Source of the DNA: Adhaeribacter rhizoryzae
GTDB lineage: Bacteria; Bacteroidota; Bacteroidia; Cytophagales; Hymenobacteraceae
DNA length: 64,000 nt
Assembly: GCF_008629685.1 (NCBI RefSeq)
Contig: NZ_VWSF01000007.1
Location: 1-64,000, forward strand
Direction of reading: 5' to 3'
In this document: piece by piece, positions 17,307 through 25,604 of the stretch
Position numbering within the stretch: position 1 is the stretch's first letter
Layout: each line of letters begins with the position of its first letter
Program-made: the position numbers and the translations under genes
The notes under the pieces: generated by a model
What the model was told of the DNA's origin: nothing
What the model saw: only the letters and a program-made list of their open reading frames with translations
Databases searched by the model: none

Positions 17307-18242
17307 TTAAATATTAACCAGCCGCTCGTTTTTATTATTCCGCACTTTATCGGGCAAAGCGGCCATTATTTCTTCTTTCAAAACTTCTATCAGGCGTTTC
17401 TTTACATAATCGCGGTGCGTTACCAGGCTTACTTCGCGTACCGGTGCCGGCGCATCGAAATACCGCACCAGTTTTTGTTGTTTCGCTGATAAATCTAAAG
17501 TGGCTAGTTCCGGAATAATAGTAATGCCGTTATCCTGCTCTACCATGCGGCGCAAAGTTTCGATGCTGCCGGCCTCGTATTCAAAAGCTTTACCTTCGGG
17601 CAAGGCACTGCGGAGTTCGCAAAGGTTTAATATTTGCGACCGGAAACAATGCCCTTCTTCCAGCAACCAAAGCATTTTTAAATCAATATCGGTCGGCAAC
17701 ACATATTTTTTCTCGTACAGCGCATTGGCTTTAGATACGTAGGCCACCAGTTCCTCGTAAAACAAAACGTGCTCTTTCAGGCTATTATCTTGTAGTGGCG
17801 TTACCAGTAACCCGGCATCTAATTTATTTTGCTTCAAGCACGAGGCAATATTTTCGGTGGTTAGTTCCGTAATCTTTAATTTTACTTTCGGGTATTTTTG
17901 CAGGAACGCTTTCAGAAACAAAGGCAATAAATACGGCGCCAAAGTAGGAATTACGCCCAACCGCAGTTCACCGGCTATTTCCCCTTTTTTATCGCTGATT
18001 ATCTGCTTTATTCCCTGCGCCTGATTTAGTAATAGCCGCGCCTGCTGAATAACTTCTACTCCTACTTCGGTAGGCACCACAGGCTGTTTACTCCGGTCAA
18101 ATAATTTCACACCCAGTTCTTCTTCCAGTTTCTGAATCTGCATACTCAAGGTAGGCTGCGTTACAAAAGTTTTCTCCGCCGCCGTCGCGAAATGCCGGTA
18201 AGTATCTACGGCCACCACATATTCTAATTGTACAAGCGTCAC
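17307..18242 (-). CDS. oxyR: LysR-family peroxide regulator OxyR
   Basis: 311-aa LysR-type activator sensing hydrogen peroxide. The N-terminal helix-turn-helix (residues 1-60, FATAAEKTFVTQPTLSMQI) is followed by a substrate-like regulatory domain. The redox pair Cys199 (EEGHCFRSQ) and Cys208 (LNLCEL) falls at the same residue numbers as in E. coli OxyR. The divergent neighbour is a catalase, a classic OxyR target, and a perfect palindrome lies in between. This is a strong call. Confidence 0.95.
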   Translation of the reverse strand: MTLVQLEYVVAVDTYRHFATAAEKTFVTQPTLSMQIQKLEEELGVKLFDRSKQPVVPTEVGVEVIQQARLLLNQAQGIKQIISDKKGEIAGELRLGVIPTLAPYLLPLFLKAFLQKYPKVKLKITELTTENIASCLKQNKLDAGLLVTPLQDNSLKEHVLFYEELVAYVSKANALYEKKYVLPTDIDLKMLWLLEEGHCFRSQILNLCELRSALPEGKAFEYEAGSIETLRRMVEQDNGITIIPELATLDLSAKQQKLVRYFDAPAPVREVSLVTHRDYVKKRLIEVLKEEIMAALPDKVRNNKNERLVNI

Positions 18243-18381
18243 TTTTATAGAATTATGAATTAGAAATTATGAATTATGAATGGCCACACAGATTCTAAAT
18301 ATTGAAGAAGAAATCAGGGCAATCCATTAATCAGCGTAAATCAATGGTCAAATATAGACAAAAACTATTACACATTAAATA

Positions 18382-18400
18382 TTATCAATTTGATTGATAA
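18382..18400. promoter_or_regulatory. Candidate OxyR operator (8-bp perfect inverted repeat)
   Basis: TTATCAAT and ATTGATAA are perfect reverse complements around TTG, and the core fits the LysR T-N11-A rule. It lies between oxyR and the catalase gene and overlaps the presumed -33 box of the catalase promoter. Confidence 0.65.
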
Positions 18401-18420
18401 AGCAAATTACCGGAAGTTTG
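18389..18420 (+). promoter_or_regulatory. Catalase promoter
   Basis: TTTG at 18389-18392 and GAAGTTTG at 18413-18420 (one mismatch to TAnnTTTG) are separated by 20 bp. The -33 box overlaps the OxyR palindrome. The start-site region TTTGTAGCACTTAATAAA recurs, with one change, before the gene at 37235. Confidence 0.5.
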
Positions 18421-18462
18421 TAGCACTTAATAAAACAACCCCTGCCAACTGACAACCAAACC

Positions 18463-19971
18463 ATGGAAGAAAAAGAAAGAACCCACAAATTAACCACCGC
18501 CTCCGGCATACCTTACACCCAGCACGAAAATTCTAAAACGGTTGGTCCGCGTGGCCCTATTTTGTTAGAAGATTTTATATTACACGAGAAACTGGCCCAC
18601 TTTAACCGCGAGCGGGTGCCCGAGCGGGTGGTACACGCCAAAGGCTCCGGCGCTTACGGTAAATTCACGGTTACCCACGATATAACCAAATACACCCGTG
18701 CGAAAATATTCAACCAGATTGGCAAAGAAACACCTTTGTTCTTACGCTTTTCTACCGTAGGCGGCGAAAACGGCTCGGCCGATACTGAACGCGACCCACG
18801 CGGCTTTGCCATTAAATTTTACACCGAAGACGGTAACTGGGATTTAGTAGGCAATAACACGCCCGTGTTCTTTATTAAAGACCCGAAAAAATTCCCGGAT
18901 TTTATTCATACCCAAAAACGTGACCCGCGCACGCACACTAAAAGCGCGACCATGGTATGGGATTTCTGGAGCCTTAACCCCGAAAGTTTGCACCAGGTAA
19001 TGATTTTAATGAGCGATCGGGGCACGCCTTACGGTTACCGCCACATGCACGGCTTCGGCAGCCATACTTTCTCGTTTATCAACGCCGAAAACGAGCGCCA
19101 TTACGTGAAGTTTCATTTTAAAACCTTGCAGGGCATTAAGAACTTTACCGGTGCCGAAGCGACCGAAATGAAAGGCAAAGACCCGGATTTTGCGCAACGT
19201 GATTTAGTAGAAGCCATTGACCGCGGCGATTTCCCGCAGTGGGCACTTAAAATACAAGTTATGACCGAAGCCCAGGCTAAAACTTACAAATGGAATCCGT
19301 TTGATTTAACCAAAGTTTGGTCGCAGCAAGACTTTCCGCTGGTTGATGTAGGTATTCTGGAGTTGAACCGCGTACCCAATAATTATTTTGCCGATGTAGA
19401 GCAATCGGCTTTTGCGCCGGCGCACGTGGTAGACGGCATTGGCTATTCGCCGGACCGGATGCTGCAAGGCCGCTTGCTGGCTTACCCCGATGCGCACCGC
19501 TATCGTATTGGCGCGAACTACGAACAATTGCCGGTTAACCGCTGCCCATACACCGTAAATAATTACCAGCGCGATGGCGCCATGCGCTACGACGGCAACG
19601 GCGGCAGCGCACCTAATTATTTCCCGAACAGTTTTGATAATATTTACCCCGACGAGAAATACCAGGAACCGGCGCAGGACTTGGAAAATTCGATTGCCGG
19701 TTGGTTCGACCGCAACGGCGAAAACGAGAACGACCACTACACCCAACCCGGTGATTTATTCCGGCTAATGACGCCGGATGAGCAGAAGGCCACTATCAGC
19801 AATATTGTGGGTGCTATGAGCGGTATTACGGGTGAAAAACGGACCTTAATAATTAACCGCCAGTTGTGTCATTTCTTCCGGGCCGATATGTCGCTGGGCA
19901 TCGGCGTAGCCATGGGCTTAGGTATTAACCTGGAAAGCCAAATGTTTCAGCACGCTATTAGCGGAAACTAG
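18463..19971 (+). CDS. Heme catalase (small-subunit, clade 3 type)
   Basis: 502-aa monofunctional catalase that dismutates hydrogen peroxide to water and oxygen. The active-site His58 is in [12 protein letters not shown] and the catalytic Asn in VGNNTPVFF. The heme-ligand Tyr region is [14 protein letters not shown]. Substrate-channel and NADPH-site landmarks ([31 protein letters not shown]) are intact. The length fits the small-subunit type, and no signal peptide is seen, so it is cytoplasmic. It is divergent from oxyR and almost certainly activated by it. A strong terminator follows. Confidence 0.97.
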   Translation: MEEKERTHKLTTASGIPYTQHENSKTVGPRGPILLEDFILHEKLAHFNRERVPERVVHAKGSGAYGKFTVTHDITKYTRAKIFNQIGKETPLFLRFSTVGGENGSADTERDPRGFAIKFYTEDGNWDLVGNNTPVFFIKDPKKFPDFIHTQKRDPRTHTKSATMVWDFWSLNPESLHQVMILMSDRGTPYGYRHMHGFGSHTFSFINAENERHYVKFHFKTLQGIKNFTGAEATEMKGKDPDFAQRDLVEAIDRGDFPQWALKIQVMTEAQAKTYKWNPFDLTKVWSQQDFPLVDVGILELNRVPNNYFADVEQSAFAPAHVVDGIGYSPDRMLQGRLLAYPDAHRYRIGANYEQLPVNRCPYTVNNYQRDGAMRYDGNGGSAPNYFPNSFDNIYPDEKYQEPAQDLENSIAGWFDRNGENENDHYTQPGDLFRLMTPDEQKATISNIVGAMSGITGEKRTLIINRQLCHFFRADMSLGIGVAMGLGINLESQMFQHAISGN

Positions 19972-19996
19972 TTTTCATACTGCATATACAAGCAAG

Positions 19997-20024
19997 AGGC
20001 GGGAATATTTCCCGCCTTTTCTTT
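19997..20024 (+). terminator. Rho-independent terminator of the catalase gene
   Basis: A 9-bp perfect stem (AGGCGGGAA with TTCCCGCCT) around TAT is followed by TTTCTTTTTC. Confidence 0.85.
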
Positions 20025-20048
20025 TTCACGCTTTTGCGAATATGGGCT

Positions 20049-20804
20049 TTATACTTCGTAAATATAATGCTGTAGCTGGTGCGCCCTTTGCAAAATGGGC
20101 CGGGCTACATTATACACCTTAACGCCGGCTGAGGTCTGGCCTTCTAGGGTGCCTACGTGCGCATGGCCGTGAAAAACCGCCTCCACTTCCCGGCGGTTAA
20201 TGGGTTCTACTAACCGCGATGATCCCATAAACGGCCATATTTCGTGGGGTTCGCCCTCTACCGTTTCTTTAATAGGTGCGTAGTGCATCACCACAAATTT
20301 TTTCAAATCTTCTTCGTAGTTACTTTCCAGGTGTGCCAGCGCCCGATCCAGTTTTAAGGCTTCATCTACGGCTTCCTGCACAAACGATTTAAACATCTGC
20401 TCGCCGAACATCGAGAGCATATACCGGCCAAAACCACCGCCAAAACCTTTAATGCCGGCAAAACCAATATTGTTAATTACCACAGCCTCGCCATCCAGAA
20501 TATGTACCTGGTCGCTTTCGAGCATTTTTTTTATGGCTTTTTGCTGATCGCGCTCAAAATCGTGGTTGCCCAGTACGGCCACAATGGGTATAGAGCAGGC
20601 CTTTAATTCTTCTTTTAATATTTCGGCTTCGTTTAAATGGCCAGTATCGGTTAAGTCGCCGGCCAGAATTAAAATATCCGCTTCGCGCCCAACGTTTTTA
20701 AAATATTCCGTCCATTTGCCGTGGTCAGTTTCTTTTACGTGAATATCGCCTACGGCCGCAATACGGGTTTTCTTTTGACTGTTTCCGCCTTCAATAATTT
20801 CCAT
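20049..20804 (-). CDS. Calcineurin-like metallophosphoesterase
   Basis: 251-aa phosphoesterase with the full set of dinuclear-metal motifs: VGDIHVK (Asp20, His22), LAGDLTDTGH, VLGNHDFE, VMHYAP and FHGHAHVG. Cytoplasmic, no signal peptide. The substrate is unknown. It follows a nucleotidyltransferase gene by only 6 bp on the same strand, so one transcript is likely and the two enzymes may act on the same kind of substrate. Confidence 0.88.
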   Translation of the reverse strand: MEIIEGGNSQKKTRIAAVGDIHVKETDHGKWTEYFKNVGREADILILAGDLTDTGHLNEAEILKEELKACSIPIVAVLGNHDFERDQQKAIKKMLESDQVHILDGEAVVINNIGFAGIKGFGGGFGRYMLSMFGEQMFKSFVQEAVDEALKLDRALAHLESNYEEDLKKFVVMHYAPIKETVEGEPHEIWPFMGSSRLVEPINRREVEAVFHGHAHVGTLEGQTSAGVKVYNVARPILQRAHQLQHYIYEV

Positions 20805-20810
20805 AGTTTT

Positions 20811-21551
20811 TTAAATCGTCTTGATGGTAATTACCTTATACTCCCAATCGGTAATATCGGTGCGGTATTGGGTTTGGTCAATTATAGGTCCGAGGCAAAC
20901 TTTTTCGACCGGCAGCGGCATATTGTACTGGTTCTTAGCCAATTCTATGAGCTTATCAAATAACCATTTAGGAATTAAATCGCGCTCGGTGGGGTACACA
21001 AACTGAAATAATAAAACCTGTGACAGCAACAAATGCCAGTGTTGCTCCAGCCTCGACCAGATGCGGTTCCAGTCGAGTTGGTGACCCCAGCGCACAATAA
21101 TATGGTTAACATCGGCGCCGTCGTAGCGTTCGCGGTTTTGCACGTATACTTTGCACCACAACAATTCTTCGGCCGGAATAAGCTTTACCGGCACGCCGTA
21201 AGCTTCGCCTTCAGTGGCATAATCGAACCAGCTATCGTCTACGGTACAAATATTATTTACGGTGTTAAATATTAAATCAATGTACATGTCGTCGCGGTAC
21301 AGCTTGGCCAGCCAGCGTACATCGGTCAGTTCGGTTTTGTAGCCATGGTCCGAAAAAAGCTTTAATATTTTAGGATATTCACCGGCTTTACAAAATAAAT
21401 CCAGGTCTTTTAGGTCGCGAACAATGCCGGTATATTGCCGGAAAGCCCAGCCGCCGCCTACTAAATATTGCAAACCATTTTGGTTCAGCAGTTCTAAAAC
21501 ATCACGGTAATAGGTTTCAGCTTCTAATTGTTGAGCCTCAGTTTGTGCCAT
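20811..21551 (-). CDS. Nucleotidyltransferase-fold protein
   Basis: 246-aa protein. The N-terminal half has a nucleotidyltransferase core: YLVGGGWAFRQYTG, then DLKDLDLF with the metal-binding Asp pair, and a third acidic strand MYIDLIFNT. The rest (VKLIPAEELLWCKVYVQNRERYDGADVNHI) resembles the C-terminal part of nucleotidyltransferase-like proteins that handle sugars, drugs or tRNA ends. It is the first gene of a pair with a metallophosphoesterase. The substrate is unknown. Confidence 0.75.
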   Translation of the reverse strand: MAQTEAQQLEAETYYRDVLELLNQNGLQYLVGGGWAFRQYTGIVRDLKDLDLFCKAGEYPKILKLFSDHGYKTELTDVRWLAKLYRDDMYIDLIFNTVNNICTVDDSWFDYATEGEAYGVPVKLIPAEELLWCKVYVQNRERYDGADVNHIIVRWGHQLDWNRIWSRLEQHWHLLLSQVLLFQFVYPTERDLIPKWLFDKLIELAKNQYNMPLPVEKVCLGPIIDQTQYRTDITDWEYKVITIKTI

Positions 21552-21970
21552 AAAAAAATATATAATTATAGTTTCGCCGGTTAATCAGCAGTATAAATTC
21601 AGATAAATTAGGTATTAATTATATTCCGGTTAGGCCCTTTACCTATTAAAAACAGGTAGTTGCACGTGGAACAAAGTAGTACATTTACTTATTTATTAAA
21701 TATTTGTTGTGGTAATAAAGCGGGTTTTCTGATTAAACCAATAGGAATATTCCTGACTGTTACATCTCTAATTTTTAAAGTAATAATTGTAGTAAGCCTA
21801 ATGACAGGGCATGAAGAGCTAAACTCCTGGCTGCGTAAAAGTTTAGTTAACTATTGCGGCAAATAATATTTTATTCTGGCAGAGAGAAATCCACCCGAAC
21901 AGCAAAAAAAAGTAAAACTCCTTTTGCCTCATGGGGTATATTACCGGAGGAAATACCACAAAATTAGCTT
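21552..21970. other. Intergenic region, about 420 bp
   Basis: No supported gene. A TTG-started 68-codon frame on the plus strand (21660-21866) was not convincing. Confidence 0.45.
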
Positions 21971-22582
21971 ATGTTGAACATCCAGGTTTATTCTGATTAC
22001 GTTTGCCCCTATTGCTTTTTTGGCGAACAGGTACTACTGCGGGCCATCCAAGGGCAGGAAGATAAAATAAATATAGAATGGATGCCCTTTGAATTACGGC
22101 CTTACCCCACGCCTACGCTAAAACCCGAAGGCGAATACCTGCAGCAAACCTGGCAGCAATCGGTTTACCCTATGGGCGAAATGCTGGATATACCCATTGT
22201 ACTGCCCCGGGTTTCGCCGCAGCCATACACACATCTTGCTTTTGAAGGTTACCAGTTTGCGAAGGAGCACGGCTTAGCTGATGTTTATAACCACCGGATG
22301 TTTACAGCCTTTTTTCAGGAAGAACAGGATATTGGTGATATAGGTGTACTTACCAAACTGGCTACCGAAATTGGTTTAGATCCAACAGCATTTGAACAGG
22401 CCTTGGAAGAACGAACTTATAAAGACCTGCACAAAGAAGCTTTACGGCACGCCTACGAAGAGGTAAAAATATCGGCTGTTCCTACTTTTATCATCGGCAA
22501 TCAAATTTATCGCGGTTTATTACGCGAGCAGGACTTTAATCAAGTAATAGCTGCCAGATTGGTCGCTGACAGAAATATTTAA
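21971..22582 (+). CDS. DsbA-family (FrnE-like) thioredoxin-fold oxidoreductase
   Basis: 203-aa cytoplasmic DsbA-fold protein with the active-site CPYC (Cys12, Cys15) right after the first strand and the cis-proline loop SAVPTFIIGNQIYRG near the C-terminus. The helical insertion and absent signal peptide fit the FrnE subfamily, linked to disulfide handling under oxidative stress. Its substrates are unknown. It is not in an obvious operon. Confidence 0.88.
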   Translation: MLNIQVYSDYVCPYCFFGEQVLLRAIQGQEDKINIEWMPFELRPYPTPTLKPEGEYLQQTWQQSVYPMGEMLDIPIVLPRVSPQPYTHLAFEGYQFAKEHGLADVYNHRMFTAFFQEEQDIGDIGVLTKLATEIGLDPTAFEQALEERTYKDLHKEALRHAYEEVKISAVPTFIIGNQIYRGLLREQDFNQVIAARLVADRNI

Positions 22583-22758
22583 AATTCAGCATGCAAATCT
22601 TTTGAATAATTAGCCCAGAGGCACCACCATAAACACAGGTTTTATTATTTTGCTGCAGCTAAGCGCCAGGTTAAATTAAAACATCTATAGTAGCTAATTT
22701 TCGTAATACTGTTTTTGCTGATGCAGAAGCAACTAAGACCAACCAAAAATATTTACTT

Positions 22759-23289
22759 ATGACTAAAAAAAGCATTGCCATTGATATGGACGATGTAATG
22801 ACCGATGCCGTTGGCCGGTTTATAGAACTTTACCAAAAAGAATTTAACGAAGACTTACCGGATTTACGGCTGCCCGGCCGCAACCTCGACAACACCGTAC
22901 CGCCCGAGCGCCTCGCCCTTGTAAAGCAGTTTCCGCACCGCCACGATTTCTTTAAAGACATGGATTTACAGGAAAATTGCCAGGAGGTGGTACGCCAGCT
23001 ACAGGAAAAATACGAGGTTTATATTGCGACAGCAGCGATGGAATTTGAGCATTGCTTAACCCATAAGTATAACTGGTTAAAACAACATTTCCCCTTTATT
23101 TCCTGGACGCATATTATTTTCTGCGGCCACAAAAATATTCTGGGAACCGATTATTTATTGGATGATGCGGAACGCAACCTGAAAACCTTTAAAGGAACGC
23201 CCATGGTTTATACTGCGCCGCACAACACGCACCTCACCGCATACACGCGCCTGAATAACTGGCAGGAAGTAGCCGATTACTTTTTGTAG
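22759..23289 (+). CDS. 5'(3')-deoxyribonucleotidase (HAD family)
   Basis: 176-aa HAD-fold phosphatase. The N-terminal motif AIDMDDVMTDA contains the nucleophile Asp9 and general acid Asp11 of the NT5C class. FCGHKNILGTDYLLDDAERNL supplies the conserved Lys and the acidic motif. Members dephosphorylate deoxyribonucleoside monophosphates and tune dNTP pools. It is convergent with the EamA transporter gene, 27 bp apart. Confidence 0.88.
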   Translation: MTKKSIAIDMDDVMTDAVGRFIELYQKEFNEDLPDLRLPGRNLDNTVPPERLALVKQFPHRHDFFKDMDLQENCQEVVRQLQEKYEVYIATAAMEFEHCLTHKYNWLKQHFPFISWTHIIFCGHKNILGTDYLLDDAERNLKTFKGTPMVYTAPHNTHLTAYTRLNNWQEVADYFL

Positions 23290-23316
23290 TAAAGCGCCAG
23301 GTAAAATATTGGCTGC

Positions 23317-24246
23317 TTAATTTTTCCGGAGGGTAATTAGAATAATACCGGCCAGCACGATTAAGGTGCCTACCATCTGAATAAACGACACCTGCTCGCC
23401 GAGGAAAATATAGGCCAAAATAATGGTCGAAATAGGGCCGATACTGGCAATAATAGAGGCATTGCCGGCTCCTACCATCCGGATACCTTCGGAGAGTAAG
23501 TAAGCTGGAGCAACGGTAGCAACCATAGCCATTAAAAAGCTGTAGCCATAAACCGGCATGGGTAATTGCAACAAATGATGCTGCCCCGCTATTAAATAAT
23601 GCGCAAAAACGCCGAGGGCGGCCAACGTCATGGCGTAAGAAGTAAAACGCACCGCCCCAAATTTCGGAATTAATTGGCCGCTGCCCATCAGGTAAGTAGC
23701 GTAGGTTACGGCACTAATAAATATTAATAACCCGCCTTTGATCATATTGGCCTGGCTTTCGGTGTGCACATCGCCTACCAACACCAGCAAAACGCCGGCG
23801 TACGTCAGTCCCAAGGCAATAAATTGGTTGCGACTAATGGGCTTGCCTAAAAATATTGCCGAAAGCACCACTACCAACGTGGGGTAAATAAATAATATTA
23901 GCCGCTCTAAACCCGCGGTAATATATTGCAAACCTAAAAAATCGAACAAACTGGAAAGGTAATAACCCACAAAACCCATTAACACCAACCAGAAATAATC
24001 TTTGGGGCTTATATTGGCGTGTTGTTCGCCTTTGTTTGCTTTAGATAAATACCCCACAATTAAAAACACCGGTACCGAGAAAGCCATGCGCAGGGTAAGC
24101 AGCGATACCGAATCTACGTGGTAACGGTAAGCCAGTTTTACCATAATGGCCTTAGAAGAAAAACAAACCGCCGATAAAAAAACCAGCAAGGCTCCGCCCA
24201 ATTGCCGCATATTTAAGCCGGAATGGGTACTGATTTTTTGTAACAT
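23317..24246 (-). CDS. EamA-domain (DMT superfamily) transporter
   Basis: 309-aa inner-membrane protein with about ten transmembrane segments in two EamA repeats (first about residues 12-155, second about 168-305). The second ends in the typical GPISTIILAYIFLGEQVSFIQMVGTLIVLAG, split here only for reference to its PISTIILAYIFLGE core. DMT carriers export or import metabolites; the substrate is unknown. It is a single gene. Confidence 0.88.
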   Translation of the reverse strand: MLQKISTHSGLNMRQLGGALLVFLSAVCFSSKAIMVKLAYRYHVDSVSLLTLRMAFSVPVFLIVGYLSKANKGEQHANISPKDYFWLVLMGFVGYYLSSLFDFLGLQYITAGLERLILFIYPTLVVVLSAIFLGKPISRNQFIALGLTYAGVLLVLVGDVHTESQANMIKGGLLIFISAVTYATYLMGSGQLIPKFGAVRFTSYAMTLAALGVFAHYLIAGQHHLLQLPMPVYGYSFLMAMVATVAPAYLLSEGIRMVGAGNASIIASIGPISTIILAYIFLGEQVSFIQMVGTLIVLAGIILITLRKN

Positions 24247-24456
24247 GATAGTTCTGCTAAAAAGATTGAGTTGTGAGTTACAGATAACCCGGCAAATTTA
24301 GAGCCGCAAATAACAAAGGATGCAGCGAATATACCAACTACCTTCCTGATTTATAAAAACAGAATTGAGGCAGATGCAGCATAATTAGTGGCAATTGGTA
24401 CAGGAAAAGTTTTAATTCTTCCTGATTAAGATTTTAATGCGGGTGCAATTAATATT

Positions 24457-25200
24457 TTAACCAGCTTGTCCTAGAAAGTAAAAAACAACCACTACCGTAA
24501 GAACAATTAGTAACCAGCCTATTACAGCTTTAAGATTGGGGATTGGCCCAGATTGCAACACTTTTATACCAAGCGGCACCAAGGCTATGCAAAGCCCAGC
24601 CGTTGCAATAACTGAAACCCAGGAACTGCCTTTAAGCACCCCTAACATTAGGGCTGCCATAAGCCCCAGGCTAACAGACCGGAATAGCCCCAGGGTACCC
24701 GATAGGTAAGCGCCAACAGCCAATATTATCCAGCCCAGGAGAATTGCACCGTTAAGCGTTGCTACAATATTAAACGCCCCGTATGAACTGGCAATAGCTT
24801 TAGTGGCCAATTCCAAGCCCTGCACCCGAACCAACTGAAACGCCAGATGATCTGCGCCCCCGTGAAAGGTTCGGGCAAAAAGGCCGAATATAACAAATGT
24901 ACCACCCCACAAAGCTAACTGCCTCTTTTTGTTACCTACGAGTTGGGCCAGGGTAATAATAGCTGGCCAAAGCAAAATATTACCGGCAACAAAAAAGTTA
25001 TACGCTGTAACCAGCAATACCGGGTTTTCTTTAAAAGCAGCTAATTGTTGCGGAAAGAAGAAATAGAACTGAATGCGGAGCAGCACGCCCGTAAGCAGCA
25101 GAATTGGGGCAAGCATCATAGAAACGCCGCCAAGCCAACGCCCAGGAAACCAAAATGCCTGCTCTGCTTCTGCTGTAGCGGAGAGCTTTTCTCTAATCAT
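24457..25200 (-). CDS. Multi-pass membrane protein of unknown function
   Basis: 247-aa protein with six to seven hydrophobic segments starting after a short polar N-terminus (SATAEAEQAFWFPGRWLGG). Polar residues inside the membrane region include a short FHGGADHLAFQ loop. I do not recognise the family. It has no co-directional close neighbour. Confidence 0.65.
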   Translation of the reverse strand: MIREKLSATAEAEQAFWFPGRWLGGVSMMLAPILLLTGVLLRIQFYFFFPQQLAAFKENPVLLVTAYNFFVAGNILLWPAIITLAQLVGNKKRQLALWGGTFVIFGLFARTFHGGADHLAFQLVRVQGLELATKAIASSYGAFNIVATLNGAILLGWIILAVGAYLSGTLGLFRSVSLGLMAALMLGVLKGSSWVSVIATAGLCIALVPLGIKVLQSGPIPNLKAVIGWLLIVLTVVVVFYFLGQAG

Positions 25201-25604
25201 TGCGTTGCTAAAGCTTGCTATTTGGTTTAGGATTTAAGAACCGAAGCTATAACTGTTTGGAAATTTTTGTCTTCTGAATTCTAACCTTGTTCGAGTGTTT
25301 TAAATAAGGAACAGGAAATTAGTCTAACTTAAACTTTAGAATTAGCGGTGATAACACCATAGGCATGCAGGCTAAGAGAAAAAGAACCACTACAGCCACC
25401 TTTTCCCAATCGCCTGACTTTGATTTGCCCCTGATTTCAGTCAGGGGTATGGAATATTTTCTTAAAACCCGGGGCTAAAGCACCCGGGCAATACAATGTT
25501 GCGCTTAGCCTACATGGTGTTTTCAACAGCAATGGCGTTAGCATCTATTCGAAACAGAAATACTAAACAGTTTTTATTTAAAGGAATATTCAGGCGGTTA
25601 ACTC
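25201..25604. other. Intergenic region with REP-like hairpins
   Basis: No gene seen. It contains the two GC-rich hairpins described at 25428-25488. Confidence 0.5.
25428..25488. repeat. Paired GC-rich hairpins, REP-like
   Basis: CCCCTGA (25428-25434) pairs with TCAGGGG (25441-25447) over a 6-nt loop. Next, CCCGGGGC (25468-25475) pairs with GC-A-CCCGGG (25480-25488) with one bulge. The GGCTAAAGC-type core resembles dispersed extragenic palindromes. No other copy occurs in this window. Confidence 0.5.

Noticed and set aside
18250-18283. Repeated GAATTATGAATTA near the oxyR start
   Set aside because: Short AT-rich simple repeat with no pairing or known factor.
19306-19746. 146-codon antisense frame in the catalase gene
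   Set aside because: Val/Ala/Arg-rich shadow of a clearly conserved gene.
21660-21866. 68-codon plus frame with a TTG start
   Set aside because: Weak start and no recognisable homology; could be real but cannot be supported.
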